From assembly GCF_001613125.1 (NCBI RefSeq), contig NZ_BDBT01000007.1, positions 1 through 64,000 of the forward strand: a stretch of DNA of 64,000 nt, given 5' to 3'. Below, piece by piece: positions 44,322 through 54,064 of the stretch (position 1 is its first letter; each line of letters begins with the position of its first letter). The position numbers and the translations under genes are program-made. The notes under the pieces were generated by a model, which did no database searches, was not told where the DNA came from, and saw nothing but the letters and a program-made list of their open reading frames with translations. The stretch comes from Nocardia shimofusensis NBRC 100134 (GTDB lineage Bacteria > Actinomycetota > Actinomycetes > Mycobacteriales > Mycobacteriaceae).

Positions 44322-44386
44322 GGTCGGAAGTGCTGACGTCTTCCAAGTGGCAGGAATACGGCGGAAAACAGCCGTAGAAATTTAGC

Positions 44387-44416
44387 TTGACACCCGTGTA
44401 AGGCTGGGGCTAGCTT
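44387..44416 (+). promoter_or_regulatory. Promoter of the ABC importer operon
   Basis: TTGACA (44387-44392) and TAGCTT (44411-44416) are 18 nt apart, a good sigma-70-type match, about 130 nt before the start codon. An imperfect palindrome (GGCCTTGATC to GATCAGGCC, 44422-44447) follows in the leader and may be an operator. Confidence 0.55.
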
Positions 44417-44547
44417 CAAGTGGCCTTGATCACAACCAAGATCAGGCCGCCGGAATCGCTCGAGCTGTGATGCGGCGTCGAATAGGTAGATCGACGTGGG
44501 GTCCGGTGTTCACGCCCGGACTCGACCGGCCTGGAAAGGCATTCGGA

Positions 44548-45804
44548 ATGGGTATCAGAACCGGTCGAATCGCCGCTGCGGCATTGGCTGCGGCTTGCGT
44601 GCTTTCCGTTGTTTCGTGTAGTGACGACAGCAGTTCCGAGGGCGGGGAATCGTCCATCGCGCCGGGGGTCGTGGCGAGCGGCGAACCGATCAAGGTGGGG
44701 TTGTTCAATCCGTCGAAGGGCCCGGCTACTCAGGCGGGTGTGACCACGGGCAAGAACGCCGCGATCGAGTACATCAACAACCAGATCGGCGGCATCGGCG
44801 GCCGCCCGATCGACGTCGTCGACTGCGGGATCGACAACACCTCACCGGAATCGACCATTTCCTGCGCCAACCAGTTCGTGCAGGCAGGGGTGGTCGCGGC
44901 CATCGACGGCTACAATGCCGAATCCTCGGCCGCCATGCCGATTCTGACCTCGGCGGGAATCCCGCTGATCGGCCAGATCCCGTTCAACACCGCCACCGGC
45001 GCGGTCACCGAGAACCGGGTGTTCTTCGGCCCGCCGCCCGCGGCTTTCCTGGTCGGATTCCTGCAGTCGCTCAAGCAGGCCGGTAAGAATTCGCTGACCC
45101 TGGTCAATTCCGACCTGCCCCAGGCCCATCAGGTGTTCGACCAGCTTCTCGCCCCGTTGGGGCAGCAGCTCGGCATCGACGTCAAGAGTGCCTACTACCC
45201 GCCGGCCTCCCCGAACTTCACCGCGCTGGCCTCCACCATCGCCGACGGCAATCCCGCCGCGGGTGGTCTGATGACCTCGCCCAACGACAACACCTGCAAC
45301 AAGCTCGCCCAGGCATTGAAGTCGGTGAAGTACACGGGCACGATCTTCCTCGCCGCCTGCACCGAATTCGTCGACGTGCTCGGTCCGCAAGCCGTCGGTT
45401 CGCAGGCCTATTCGTCGGTGTGGCTGCCGTCCGCGGTCGACGCCGCTCCCGAGCCCGCGAAATCCAATCTGACGATCGCCGAGCAATTCATCGACAATGC
45501 CGGCGGGACCGCGGGCTTCTACGCCTACGGAACCTTCGCGACCTTCGTCGATTTCGCGCAGTCACTCACCGCGAACCCGCCTGCCGAATTCACCGGACCC
45601 GCGATCCTGGCCACGCTCAAAGGACTCACCGACTACCAGAGTTTCCTCGGTCCGAAGCTGAGCTGCGGTAAGGCGACCAGCCCGAACTGCACCACGGACA
45701 TGTTGCTGTTCGAGGTCACCGCGGACAAGAAACAGGCGCCGGTGACCGGTGGTTTCATCACGCCGAGCCCCGAAGTCCTGAAACTCATCCCGGGCGCGGC
45801 GTAG
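44548..45804 (+). CDS. Substrate-binding lipoprotein of a branched-chain amino acid/urea-type ABC importer
   Basis: ATG 44548 with GGAAAGG upstream gives 418 aa and a proper lipoprotein signal ending LSVVSC; the longer frame to 44467 would bury it. The mature protein has the Leu/Ile/Val-binding (periplasmic-binding type I) fold features IKVGLFNPSKG, AIEYINNQIGGIGGRPIDVV and AAIDGYNAESSAAMPILTSAG. It captures substrate outside the membrane for the permease encoded next. The ligand could be a branched-chain amino acid, amide or aromatic acid. Confidence 0.85.
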   Translation: MGIRTGRIAAAALAAACVLSVVSCSDDSSSEGGESSIAPGVVASGEPIKVGLFNPSKGPATQAGVTTGKNAAIEYINNQIGGIGGRPIDVVDCGIDNTSPESTISCANQFVQAGVVAAIDGYNAESSAAMPILTSAGIPLIGQIPFNTATGAVTENRVFFGPPPAAFLVGFLQSLKQAGKNSLTLVNSDLPQAHQVFDQLLAPLGQQLGIDVKSAYYPPASPNFTALASTIADGNPAAGGLMTSPNDNTCNKLAQALKSVKYTGTIFLAACTEFVDVLGPQAVGSQAYSSVWLPSAVDAAPEPAKSNLTIAEQFIDNAGGTAGFYAYGTFATFVDFAQSLTANPPAEFTGPAILATLKGLTDYQSFLGPKLSCGKATSPNCTTDMLLFEVTADKKQAPVTGGFITPSPEVLKLIPGAA

Positions 45805-45823
45805 CCGACTCGAGTCACCGTGG

Positions 45824-45855
45824 GGGCGGGCCGTTCGGACTCGAGCGGCCCGCCC
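45824..45855 (+). terminator. Intra-operon hairpin (attenuator-like)
   Basis: GGGCGGGCCG (45824-45833) pairs perfectly with CGGCCCGCCC (45846-45855) around a 12-nt loop. It is placed between the binding-protein gene and the permease gene, where partial termination or 3' mRNA stabilisation would raise binding-protein levels. Confidence 0.7.
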
Positions 45856-45893
45856 TTCACGACCTCGGTCCATTTCAGAGAAATCGGGATCAC

Positions 45894-47903
45894 ATGGCCC
45901 AGTTCTTGCAGTTCGTCTTCCTAGGTCTGTCGACCGGCGCGGTATACGCGGTTTTGGCCTCCTCGCTGGTCGGCGTGCACGCCGCGACGGGAATCATCAA
46001 TTTCGCACAGGGCGCTTTCGCGCTGTGGGCGGTCTATGTCGTGGCCGCGCTGCGCACCGACGGCACCTTCGTCCTGCCCATCGGCAGTGTCTCCTTCGGC
46101 AGTGCGGACCTGCCGACACCGATGGTGGCGGCCGCGGCGCTCGGTGTCGCCTCGGCGGCGGCTTGGGCGCTGCTCGCGCATCTGCTGGTGTTCCGGCCGT
46201 TGCGTCACGCGCCGGTGCTGGCCCAAGTGGTGGCCTCGGTCGGGCTCATGCTCTTCATCCAGGCCCTGGTCGGGTTGCGGTTCGACACCGAAAACCTCTT
46301 CGCCGCACCGATTCTGCCGGAGAGCACCGTCACCGTTGCGGGTGCGATGGTCAATGTCTCGGATCTGATCCTGGCAGGCGTCGCGATCGCGGTCGCGCTC
46401 GGACTGCGCGCCTACTTCACCCTCACCACCGCCGGGATCGCGACCCGCGCGGGGTCCGAGGACGAACTCGCCGCACGGCTGACCGGCTACTCCCCCGACC
46501 GTCTCGCCGCGATCGTGTGGGTGATGACCGGCGCCGCCAGCGGGCTCATCGGCGTCCTCGCCGCCTACACCATCGGCCTCAACGAGACGAGCTACACCTT
46601 CTACGTGATCCCCGCGCTGGCCGCGGCACTGGTCGGGCGACTCGCTTCGTTCGGAGTGGCCTGCGCCGCCGGGCTGGTGCTCGGATCGTTCCAGGCGGTC
46701 ATCCTGTGGGCCGACACCAAGGACTTCTGGCCGAACTGGGCCCAGGCCGGGCTCGGCGACGCGGTGCCCTTCGTGATCGTGATCATCGCGTTGTTCCTGC
46801 TCGGCGGCCGGATTCCGGCGCGCGGCTCGCTCGGATCGGTGAAGATGCCCGCCGTCACGATCCCCCGGGTCCGGGTGGTGCCGACGGTGGCGGGCGTCGC
46901 GATCGCTGTCGCGGCCATCGTCGCGACCACGGGCACCTGGCGGTTCGGCGTCGTCACCTCGATCATCCTGTCGCTGATCGCGCTGTCGCTGGTGCTGCTC
47001 ACCGGCTACCTCGGTCAGATCTCCCTGGCCAGTATGGCTTTCGCGGGCACCGCCGGATTCGCGCTGTCGAAGCTGGCCGACAACTGGCACGTGCCGTTCC
47101 CGCTCGGCATGATCGCGGCGGCGTTGGTCGCCACCGCGCTCGGCATCATGGTCGGCGTGCCCGCGCTGCGCATCCGCGGCGCGCAACTGGCGGTGGTGAC
47201 CTTGGCGGCCGCCCTGGCCATCCAGAGTTTCGTGTTCAACAATCCGTCGCTGACCCCGGCGCAGGGCAATCTCATCGCAGACCCCACTCTCTTCGGGGTA
47301 GACCTCGGCGTCCGCGAAGGCACCGACCTGGTCACCCTGCGTTTCGCGCTGATGGTGCTGGTGGTGGTCGCGATCTGCACGCTCGCGGTGATGCGGATCA
47401 TGGGTGGCGCCACCGGGCGGGCGATGCTGGCGGTGCGTTCCAACGAGCGGGCCGCGGCGTCGGTCGGCATCGACGTCGCGGCGACGAAACTGCTCGGCTT
47501 CGCCCTCTCGGCCTTCCTCGCCGGCATCGGCGGCTGCCTCATCGGCTACAGCCGCGGGCAGCTCTCCGCGGGGTCGTTCACGGTGATGATCGGCCTGACG
47601 GTGCTGGCGATGACCTACGTCGGCGGCATCACCTCCGTCTCGGGCGCGTTCATCGCGGGCACCGCGGGCCCGCTCGGCGTCGGCTACGTATTCCTCAACC
47701 AGACACTCGAACTCGGCGAGTACTACGAGCTCATCGCCGCGGGCGTGCTGCTGCTGATGGCCGTGCTCAACCCGGTCGGCGTGGCAGGCGCGATGACCGA
47801 GGCGAAACACCACCTGAAGGCGGCGCTGGCCCGCCGCTCAGGCCGAAAGCCCATCGCCGAACCGGTGCCGGGCGCGAAGGAGAAGGCAGCGGCGCATGTC
47901 TGA
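45894..47903 (+). CDS. Fused LivH-LivM permease
   Basis: The 669-aa membrane protein joins the two permeases that are usually separate. Residues about 1-300 are LivH-like (GLSTGAVYAVLASSLVGVHA, then INFAQGAF). Residues about 330-640 are LivM-like (LLTGYLGQISLASMAFAGTA, then GIMVGVPALRIRGAQLAVVT). At least 15 hydrophobic segments are visible. It forms the membrane channel of the importer. The stop overlaps the first ATPase gene by 8 nt. Confidence 0.85.
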   Translation: MAQFLQFVFLGLSTGAVYAVLASSLVGVHAATGIINFAQGAFALWAVYVVAALRTDGTFVLPIGSVSFGSADLPTPMVAAAALGVASAAAWALLAHLLVFRPLRHAPVLAQVVASVGLMLFIQALVGLRFDTENLFAAPILPESTVTVAGAMVNVSDLILAGVAIAVALGLRAYFTLTTAGIATRAGSEDELAARLTGYSPDRLAAIVWVMTGAASGLIGVLAAYTIGLNETSYTFYVIPALAAALVGRLASFGVACAAGLVLGSFQAVILWADTKDFWPNWAQAGLGDAVPFVIVIIALFLLGGRIPARGSLGSVKMPAVTIPRVRVVPTVAGVAIAVAAIVATTGTWRFGVVTSIILSLIALSLVLLTGYLGQISLASMAFAGTAGFALSKLADNWHVPFPLGMIAAALVATALGIMVGVPALRIRGAQLAVVTLAAALAIQSFVFNNPSLTPAQGNLIADPTLFGVDLGVREGTDLVTLRFALMVLVVVAICTLAVMRIMGGATGRAMLAVRSNERAAASVGIDVAATKLLGFALSAFLAGIGGCLIGYSRGQLSAGSFTVMIGLTVLAMTYVGGITSVSGAFIAGTAGPLGVGYVFLNQTLELGEYYELIAAGVLLLMAVLNPVGVAGAMTEAKHHLKAALARRSGRKPIAEPVPGAKEKAAAHV

Positions 47904-48735
47904 GCCCACGACCCTGTTGCGGACCGAGCGGCTGTCGGTGCACTACGGAGGCGTCCGCGCGAACTCCGACATCGACATCACCGTCGGCGCCGGTGAGATC
48001 GTCGGCCTGATCGGGCCGAACGGCGCGGGCAAGACCACCTTCGTCGACGCGGTCACCGGCTTCACCGCTTCGACCGGGCAAGTCACCCTCGAAGGCCGCG
48101 CGCTCGACCGGCTCGGACCGCATCGCCGCCGCCGCGCCGGACTGGCCAGAACGTGGCAGGCCGGAGAACTGTTCGGCGACCTGACGGTGGAGCAGAACCT
48201 CGCCGTCGCCCTGCAACCCACCGGTGTGCGCTCGCTGCTGACCGATATCCTCGGACGGTCGAGGCCACCGCGCGAGACCATCGACGCCGCATTGGAGCTG
48301 GCGGGCGTGCCCGGTGTCGGCGACCGCCGCCCCGGCGAACTCACGCTCGGCCAGCAGAAACTCGTCGGCGTCGCCCGCGCCCTCGTCGGCGGCTCCCGCG
48401 TGGTGCTGCTCGACGAACCCGCCGCGGGGCTCGACACCCACGAAAGTGTCGAGTTCGGGCAGCATCTGCGCCGGGTCGCGGCCTCGGGCATCGGCGTACT
48501 GCTCATCGACCACGACATGCAACTGGTGCTCGACATCTGTGCCCGCCTGTATGTCCTGGATTTCGGCGTCGTCATCGCCGGCGGCGAACCGGCTCTGATC
48601 CGGGAGGATGCCCGCGTGATCGCCGCCTACCTCGGCACAGCCACACACAGCACCGCCACACACAGCACCGCCGCCCACGGCGATGACGCGCAACCACTGG
48701 CGACGGCCGCCCGACCGGCAGGAGACAACGAGTGA
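47896..48735 (+). CDS. livG: ABC importer ATPase, LivG type
   Basis: The 279-aa ATPase has Walker A GLIGPNGAGKTTF, signature ELTLGQQKLVGVARAL and Walker B VVLLDEPAAGLD, as in LivG. It hydrolyses ATP on the cytoplasmic face of the fused permease. Near the C-terminus a 15-bp unit (48641-48655 and 48656-48670) is duplicated exactly, giving ATHST twice. The start overlaps the permease by 8 nt, and the stop overlaps the next ATPase by 4 nt. Confidence 0.85.
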   Translation: MSEPTTLLRTERLSVHYGGVRANSDIDITVGAGEIVGLIGPNGAGKTTFVDAVTGFTASTGQVTLEGRALDRLGPHRRRRAGLARTWQAGELFGDLTVEQNLAVALQPTGVRSLLTDILGRSRPPRETIDAALELAGVPGVGDRRPGELTLGQQKLVGVARALVGGSRVVLLDEPAAGLDTHESVEFGQHLRRVAASGIGVLLIDHDMQLVLDICARLYVLDFGVVIAGGEPALIREDARVIAAYLGTATHSTATHSTAAHGDDAQPLATAARPAGDNE

Positions 48736-49502
48736 GCACCACCGCCGAGACCCGCCCGGCACCGTCGCAGGCGGCGCCCGCCCTGGGCATCGACGGTCTT
48801 ACCGTCGGCTACGGCGGCGTACCCGCCGTGCGCGATCTGCACGCTCGAGTCCGGCCGGGCGAGATCCTGGCACTGCTGGGCCCGAACGGCGCGGGAAAAA
48901 CCACCACCCTGCTGGCGTCCGTCGGTGCGCTGCCGATCATTTCCGGCACCGTCACCGCTCTCGGCGAACCCCTGGACCGGCGGGTGGAACGCAACGCGCG
49001 CCGCGGCGTGATCCTGGTGCCCGACAGCCGCGGGGTGTTCCACCGTCTCTCGGTCGAGGACAACTTGCGCCTGGCCCGCCGCAAGAACAGCCCCACCATG
49101 GACGATGTGCTCGACTACTTCCCGAAGCTGCGCACACTGCGCGCCCGCCGCTGCGGCACGCTCTCCGGCGGCGAACAACAGATGCTCGCCCTGGCGAAAG
49201 CTCTGTTGTGCGCGCCGAAGATCCTGCTGATCGACGAACTCAGCCTCGGCCTGTCCCCCATCGCGGTGGAGGAGCTGCTACCTCGGTTGCGCGAGATCGC
49301 CGACGACCAGCACATGGCCGTGGTGCTGGTCGAACAGCACATCGAACTGGCACTGTCGATCGCCGATTCGGCAATGGTTCTCCACCACGGTCGGGCCGCG
49401 CTGACCGGTTCCGCGGCCGAGCTGCGGCAGCGCCGGGACAAGGTGGAGGCGGCGTACTTCGGTAACCTCGAGGGCACCGCGGGAGGTCCGTCCGAGAACT
49501 GA
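48732..49502 (+). CDS. livF: ABC importer ATPase, LivF type
   Basis: GTG 48732 overlaps the previous stop (GTGA). The 256-aa protein has Walker A LLGPNGAGKTTTL, the LivF-type VPDSRGVFHRLSVEDNL, signature TLSGGEQQMLALAKAL and Walker B ILLIDELSLGLSP. It pairs with LivG to power import. The N-terminal 15 residues (TAETRPAPSQ) are a disordered extension. Confidence 0.85.
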   Translation: MSTTAETRPAPSQAAPALGIDGLTVGYGGVPAVRDLHARVRPGEILALLGPNGAGKTTTLLASVGALPIISGTVTALGEPLDRRVERNARRGVILVPDSRGVFHRLSVEDNLRLARRKNSPTMDDVLDYFPKLRTLRARRCGTLSGGEQQMLALAKALLCAPKILLIDELSLGLSPIAVEELLPRLREIADDQHMAVVLVEQHIELALSIADSAMVLHHGRAALTGSAAELRQRRDKVEAAYFGNLEGTAGGPSEN

Positions 49503-49585
49503 CACTCGAGATCCCACCTTCGAGGCCACCCATGGGTGGCACCACGCCGAGGCTGGACCATGCCGACGCAACGAAGGGGAGGAAC

Positions 49586-50260
49586 ATGACCGGAACCGGG
49601 CAGCGGGATCGGCGCAAGGCCGCGTCCACGCGCAGAAGTACACGCAACCGCCCGACCGATAACCAACTGCTCGACGCGGCATGTGCGGTGATGGCGGAGA
49701 TGGGCGTCGACCGCGCCACCATGGACATCATCGCCCGCCGGGCCGACACCTCACGAGTGACGCTCTACGCCCATTTCGGCTCCCGCGACGCGCTCGTCCA
49801 CGCCGTGATCGAACGCGAACTCGACAAACTCACGACCTGGATGTTCGAGATCTACGATCAGGGCGAGACGATGCACTACGGGCAGCGCGCCCGGTACTCG
49901 ATCGAGTCGTTGTTCGACTACGCGCGCCGCCACCCCCGCGGATTCCGCGTCCTGCTCGACAACCGCTACGCCGACACCCATCCCGGACGACGGCTGTCGG
50001 CTGCCCTCGAACCCCGCATCGCCGAAGAACTGCGCGCCAACTACGCCGAACGCGGAACTCCCATCGGCAGCGGCGCCGACACTCTCGCCACCATGCTGCT
50101 GGGCATCAGCCTCGATGTCGCCTACCGGGCGGTCATCGTCGACGGCTCGGACATCGACGCGGCGTGCGATCTCGCCGTCACCGCCTCGCTGGCGGTCCTA
50201 CGCGCGGTCGCCCCCGACCAGTTGCGCGCCCTCGACAGCACCCACACGCGGAATCTGTGA
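49586..50260 (+). CDS. TetR-family regulator downstream of the importer
   Basis: ATG 49586 follows GGGGAGG; the frame extends further upstream without a start site. The 224-aa protein has a basic tail and then a TetR HTH (NQLLDAACAVMAEMGVDRAT, then TSRVTLYAHFGSRDALVHAV). It follows the importer by 83 nt on the same strand and may control it in response to the substrate or a catabolite. Confidence 0.8.
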   Translation: MTGTGQRDRRKAASTRRSTRNRPTDNQLLDAACAVMAEMGVDRATMDIIARRADTSRVTLYAHFGSRDALVHAVIERELDKLTTWMFEIYDQGETMHYGQRARYSIESLFDYARRHPRGFRVLLDNRYADTHPGRRLSAALEPRIAEELRANYAERGTPIGSGADTLATMLLGISLDVAYRAVIVDGSDIDAACDLAVTASLAVLRAVAPDQLRALDSTHTRNL

Positions 50261-50403
50261 AACCCGTTGTCCGGGAGTCGGTGAACCGCGCCATCCCCGG
50301 CCCATACGCGAGCCGCAGTGCGTTCACGGGGTGGTAGACCGCCTGCCAGGCCGCGCAATTCGAGAGTGGGAGGCGGCCCGCAACGAGTTCGGCGCGCGAA
50401 CTC

Positions 50404-51354
50404 TCAGTGCACCGACGCGCTGTCCTTCTTCCTCGGAATCCAGTGCATGATCAGGACGACGACCGCGCCGAGGGCGAGACCGACCAGTGCGGAGGCCACC
50501 GTCCCCGACGTCCACGACAGCAGGCCGCCGACGCCACCGTGCGCCAGGTCGCCGAACCAGTGCTCGAGATCGTGCAGGCGGTCGACCGGCCAATGGAACC
50601 CGGCCTCGCCGACATTGATGATCAAGATGTGGCCGCCCACCCACAGCATCGCGGCGATTCCCACCGTGGTGAGCACCGACATCACCTTGGGCATGGCCGC
50701 CACGAGTCCACGACCGACGCGCCTGCTGATCGATGCCTGACGCCGAGCCAGCGACAGGCCCACGTCGTCCATCTTCACGATCAGGGCGACGACGCCGTAG
50801 ACCAGCGCGGTGATCAGGAGGGCGACGACGATCAGCACTCCCAGACGGGTGAGGAAGGGCTCGTCCTCGACCGAGGACAGGGAGATCACCATGATCTCCG
50901 CCGAGAGGATCAGATCGGTGCGGATCGCGCCGGAGATCATGGACTTCTCGAATTCGGGACCGGCCTGTGCGGCGGGGACTTCCTCGTCGTGATGGCCGCC
51001 TGCCAGCGCTTCGTAGACCTTCTCGGCGCCTTCGTAGCAGAGGAACAGGCCACCGGCGATGAGCAGGTACGGCAACGCCTGAGGGAGGAACTGACTCAGG
51101 ATCATCGCGACGGGCAGGATGATCAGCAGCTTGTTGCGGATCGAACCGACCGCGATCTTGCGGATGATCGGCAGTTCCCGATCCGGGGTGAAGCCATGGA
51201 CGTAGCGGGGGGTGACAGCGGTGTCGTCGACCACCACACCCGCTGCCTTGACGCTGGCCTTGCCCGCTGCCGCGCCGATGTCGTCGATCGACGCCGCGGC
51301 TGCTTTCGCGAGTACCGCGACGTCGTCCAACAGGGCGACGAGACCACCAGCCAC
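50404..51354 (-). CDS. DUF808/YedI-family membrane protein
   Basis: GTG 51354 with GGAGG upstream gives MAGGLVALLDDVAVLAK, matching the usual start of the family; the frame extends a little further upstream. The 316-aa protein shows the family core: ASIDDIGAAAGKASVKAAGVVVDD, PIIRKIAVGSIRNKLLIILP and MISGAIRTDLILSAEIMVIS, with about 6-7 membrane spans. It is an inner-membrane protein of unknown transport or scaffolding role. Confidence 0.85.
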   Translation of the reverse strand: MAGGLVALLDDVAVLAKAAAASIDDIGAAAGKASVKAAGVVVDDTAVTPRYVHGFTPDRELPIIRKIAVGSIRNKLLIILPVAMILSQFLPQALPYLLIAGGLFLCYEGAEKVYEALAGGHHDEEVPAAQAGPEFEKSMISGAIRTDLILSAEIMVISLSSVEDEPFLTRLGVLIVVALLITALVYGVVALIVKMDDVGLSLARRQASISRRVGRGLVAAMPKVMSVLTTVGIAAMLWVGGHILIINVGEAGFHWPVDRLHDLEHWFGDLAHGGVGGLLSWTSGTVASALVGLALGAVVVLIMHWIPRKKDSASVH

Positions 51355-51578
51355 CAGAACCTCCAACAATCCGAATGTGCGGGAGCCGCCCCAGCGTGTG
51401 GGGTCGGCACCCGAACGGTACCGAATCGTCGGCGTGCTGCGGCGGTACCCGTCCTGGTCGACCGGGACGAGGGTCGCGGCCTGAACAACTCGTCGGCCTA
51501 CGCCGGCCTGGCGCCGACGCTACCCGGGCGTCGCGCACACGACGTCGGGGTGCGTCGGAGGTGTGTCAGGAAGGTGTG

Positions 51579-51785
51579 TCAGGGAAGGCGCGTCAGCTGC
51601 CGGGCAAAGCCGAACAGACGGCTGCCGAGCTTGATGACGGGAAGACCGAGCGGAATCAGGAGAATCGTCGCGCACAACACCCCGCCGAGGATCCACACAA
51701 CGGCCGCGAGCAATCCGACTACCGCTCCGAGCACAGCCGTCACAATTCCCACCACGAAATTGAGCAAACCCTGTATCGCTCGCAT
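51579..51785 (-). CDS. Small hydrophobic membrane protein, 68 aa
   Basis: Two membrane segments (FVVGIVTAVLGAVVGLLAAV and WILGGVLCATILLIPLGLPV) fill most of the protein, followed by a basic tail. AAGGG precedes the ATG at 51785. Function is unknown; proteins of this type are common and often stress-linked. Confidence 0.65.
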   Translation of the reverse strand: MRAIQGLLNFVVGIVTAVLGAVVGLLAAVVWILGGVLCATILLIPLGLPVIKLGSRLFGFARQLTRLP

Positions 51786-51930
51786 GACAACCCTTTCCGT
51801 CTGCCATTATGCGCTCTTTCCATCCGATGCGCCTCAGCATCGACGCGGCAACCGAAGTACTGTGGGACATACGGGGTCATCGCCTGTCCCCCGGATCGGA
51901 ATCGCCCAATTCGCAGACGACAGGAGAGTC

Positions 51931-52146
51931 ATGTCCGAATTCAAGTACTCGGTGGATGGTCTGCACTGTCAGGGTTGCGCAGGGACGGTCGAGAAAGCGA
52001 TATCGGCTCTCCCTGATGTCGGTCACGTGACCATCGACCTCGATATCAAGGGCCTGTCCACGGTGACGATCGACGCCGGTCACGATCCCGGGGCCGGCGA
52101 GATCCAGCGTGCGCTGCACGACGCGGGCAACTTCACCCTGGTGTGA
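51931..52146 (+). CDS. Heavy-metal-associated (CopZ-type) metallochaperone
   Basis: The 71-aa protein is a single HMA domain with the metal-binding CxxC in DGLHCQGCAGTVEKAI and the usual beta-alpha-beta-beta-alpha-beta order. AGGAGA precedes ATG 51931. It would bind Cu(I) or a similar ion in the cytoplasm. No P-type ATPase is nearby, so its partner is elsewhere. Confidence 0.85.
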   Translation: MSEFKYSVDGLHCQGCAGTVEKAISALPDVGHVTIDLDIKGLSTVTIDAGHDPGAGEIQRALHDAGNFTLV

Positions 52147-52295
52147 GCTGACCGGTCCCCTCCCGGCACGCACTTTCCAATGATCGCCCGTCATAACGCC
52201 CGGCGGGCGGTTCGGTCGTGATGCGGCGTGGCAGAGTTCGCACTTTGCGAGGACACTGAGGGCACATATCCAATCCGTCCCCAGGAGTACACGCG

Positions 52296-52688
52296 ATGGC
52301 AACCAACGGGCCTTTCGGCATCGATCCGGAGGATTTCGAACGCGCATTGCGTGAGGCGGGAACCGAGTTGCGCGACCTGATCGGAAAAGCCGGTGGCTAC
52401 CTGGATCGGGTGGACAACGCGAGCGTGGGTTCGCTGGCCTCGCTGCTCGGGCAGTTCGTCCAGCCGGAACGGCCACGTCCGCCGAAACCCGAGGGCGAGA
52501 CCGCCGGTGAGACCGGCAGCGGGGTATGGGCGATCTACAGTATCGACGACACCGGTGAGGCCAGGGTCGACCAGGTCTTTCCGAGTGAGCTGGAAGCCTT
52601 GCGCGCGCATCGCGACAACACCGATGCCCGCCGCCGAGTGCGTTTCCTGCCGTACGGGGTTCCGGCGAGCGTGTTGGACGCGCCCTGA
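52296..52688 (+). CDS. Uncharacterised 130-aa protein
   Basis: The family is not named. The N-terminal half is helical (FGIDPEDFERALREAGTELR). A Pro-rich linker (PERPRPPKPEGE) leads to a small C-terminal domain, GVWAIYSIDDTGEARVDQVF then ELEALRAHRD and RRRVRFLPYG, which looks like a compact beta-alpha unit found widely in actinobacteria. There is no signal peptide or membrane span. Confidence 0.55.
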   Translation: MATNGPFGIDPEDFERALREAGTELRDLIGKAGGYLDRVDNASVGSLASLLGQFVQPERPRPPKPEGETAGETGSGVWAIYSIDDTGEARVDQVFPSELEALRAHRDNTDARRRVRFLPYGVPASVLDAP

Positions 52689-52868
52689 GGGCGGTAACTC
52701 GCACCCGAGGCCGTGGCGGGCGAAATGCTCGCCACCCCATGAGCGCCGTAGTCCCGCCCGGATCTGGGCGTGCATGAGACGGACGCGGATCGTGCACCCC
52801 GAGGCGAGACCGGTCATTTCGATCCGAACCGGCGCGGTGGACCGGCGCGGGGCGGGTAACCAGCGGGC

Positions 52869-54008
52869 ATGGACATGCCGACCGTCGGAGTCGAAGAAGA
52901 GTTCCTGCTCGTCGATCCGAACACCGGCGCTCCCGTCGCGGGAAACGAGGCGGTGGCGCGGACCGCGCGGGAGAGGGGGTTGGACCTGCAGTTGGAGCTC
53001 ACCCGATGTCAGGTGGAGACCAGCACCGACGTGCATTCGAGCATCGTCGACCTGCTCGGGCAGTTGCGCGCGCGGCGATGGCTGGTCTCGCAGTGCGCGG
53101 AGGCGAACAATGCTCGATTGCTGGCGGTGGCGGTGCCCCCGACCGTGCCCGAGGACTTCCCGGTGACCGACACCCCGCGCTATCAGTCCATCGCCGAGAA
53201 CTTCGGCATGATCGCGCACGAACAGGGCCTGTGCGGCTGCCATGTCCATGTCTCGGTACCGGACCGGGAGACGGCGGTGCGGGTGAGCGACCACCTGCGC
53301 CCCTGGCTGCCGACCTTCCTGGCACTGACCGCCAACTCCGCGATCTACCGCGCAGCCGACACCGGATACTCCAGCTGGCGCAGCATCCTGTGGCGGCGCT
53401 GGCCCAGCGCGGGCCCGCCGCCGCGATACGGCTCAGCCGACGCCTACGACGCCATGGTGCGGATGATGCTCAGCAGCGGCATCGCCCTCGACGAGAAGAT
53501 GGTCTATTGGGACGTGCGGCCCTCCATCACCTATCCGACGGTGGAGGTCCGGGTCAGTGATGTGCCCGCCATGGTCGAGGAGACCGCGCTGCTCGCGGCG
53601 CTGGTGCGGGCGCTCGTGCACACCGCCCGCCGCGCTCTCGCCGACGGCCGGACAGCGCCGGACGTACCGGCGGAGGTACTGCGCGCGGCGTACTGGAAGG
53701 CAGCGCGCAGCGGGATGGACGGCGACGCGGTCGCACCGGCGGACGGCCGGGTGCTGCCCGCACGTGACCTGCTCGGCGAACTGCTCGACACGGTCGACCC
53801 GGCGCTCACCGAACTGGGCGACCGGGAGTTCGTCGCCGAGGCGCTGGATTCGCTGCTGCCCCGCGGCAACGGAGCAGCGCGGCAGCGGCGGGTCTTCGAA
53901 CCCGAGCACGATGTGGCGGCCGTGATCACCGAACTCGCGGCGGCCACCACCGACAGTTGCGCTCCCCCGCCGGAATCCGTCGGTGCCGCGGGCGAAGGAA
54001 CGCGCTGA
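52869..54008 (+). CDS. Carboxylate-amine ligase (YbdK/GCS2 family)
   Basis: The 379-aa protein starts TVGVEEEFLLVD, the glutamate-cysteine ligase family 2 opening with the catalytic acidic triplet. It continues with ELTRCQVETSTDVHSSI, GCHVHVSVPD (metal-binding His region) and WDVRPSITYPTVEVRVSD. Members form gamma-glutamyl-type amide bonds using ATP; the true substrate of YbdK-type proteins is not settled. It is a separate gene just before the hydrogenase operon. Confidence 0.8.
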   Translation: MDMPTVGVEEEFLLVDPNTGAPVAGNEAVARTARERGLDLQLELTRCQVETSTDVHSSIVDLLGQLRARRWLVSQCAEANNARLLAVAVPPTVPEDFPVTDTPRYQSIAENFGMIAHEQGLCGCHVHVSVPDRETAVRVSDHLRPWLPTFLALTANSAIYRAADTGYSSWRSILWRRWPSAGPPPRYGSADAYDAMVRMMLSSGIALDEKMVYWDVRPSITYPTVEVRVSDVPAMVEETALLAALVRALVHTARRALADGRTAPDVPAEVLRAAYWKAARSGMDGDAVAPADGRVLPARDLLGELLDTVDPALTELGDREFVAEALDSLLPRGNGAARQRRVFEPEHDVAAVITELAAATTDSCAPPPESVGAAGEGTR

Positions 54009-54064
54009 CGACCGGCTATGGAATTCGCCGACGTGCTGGACAGCGGCTCTCGGACTCCGGTCTG

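Noticed and set aside
45921-47813. 630-aa minus-strand frame opposite the permease
   Set aside because: His/Asp/Arg-rich antisense of membrane helices.
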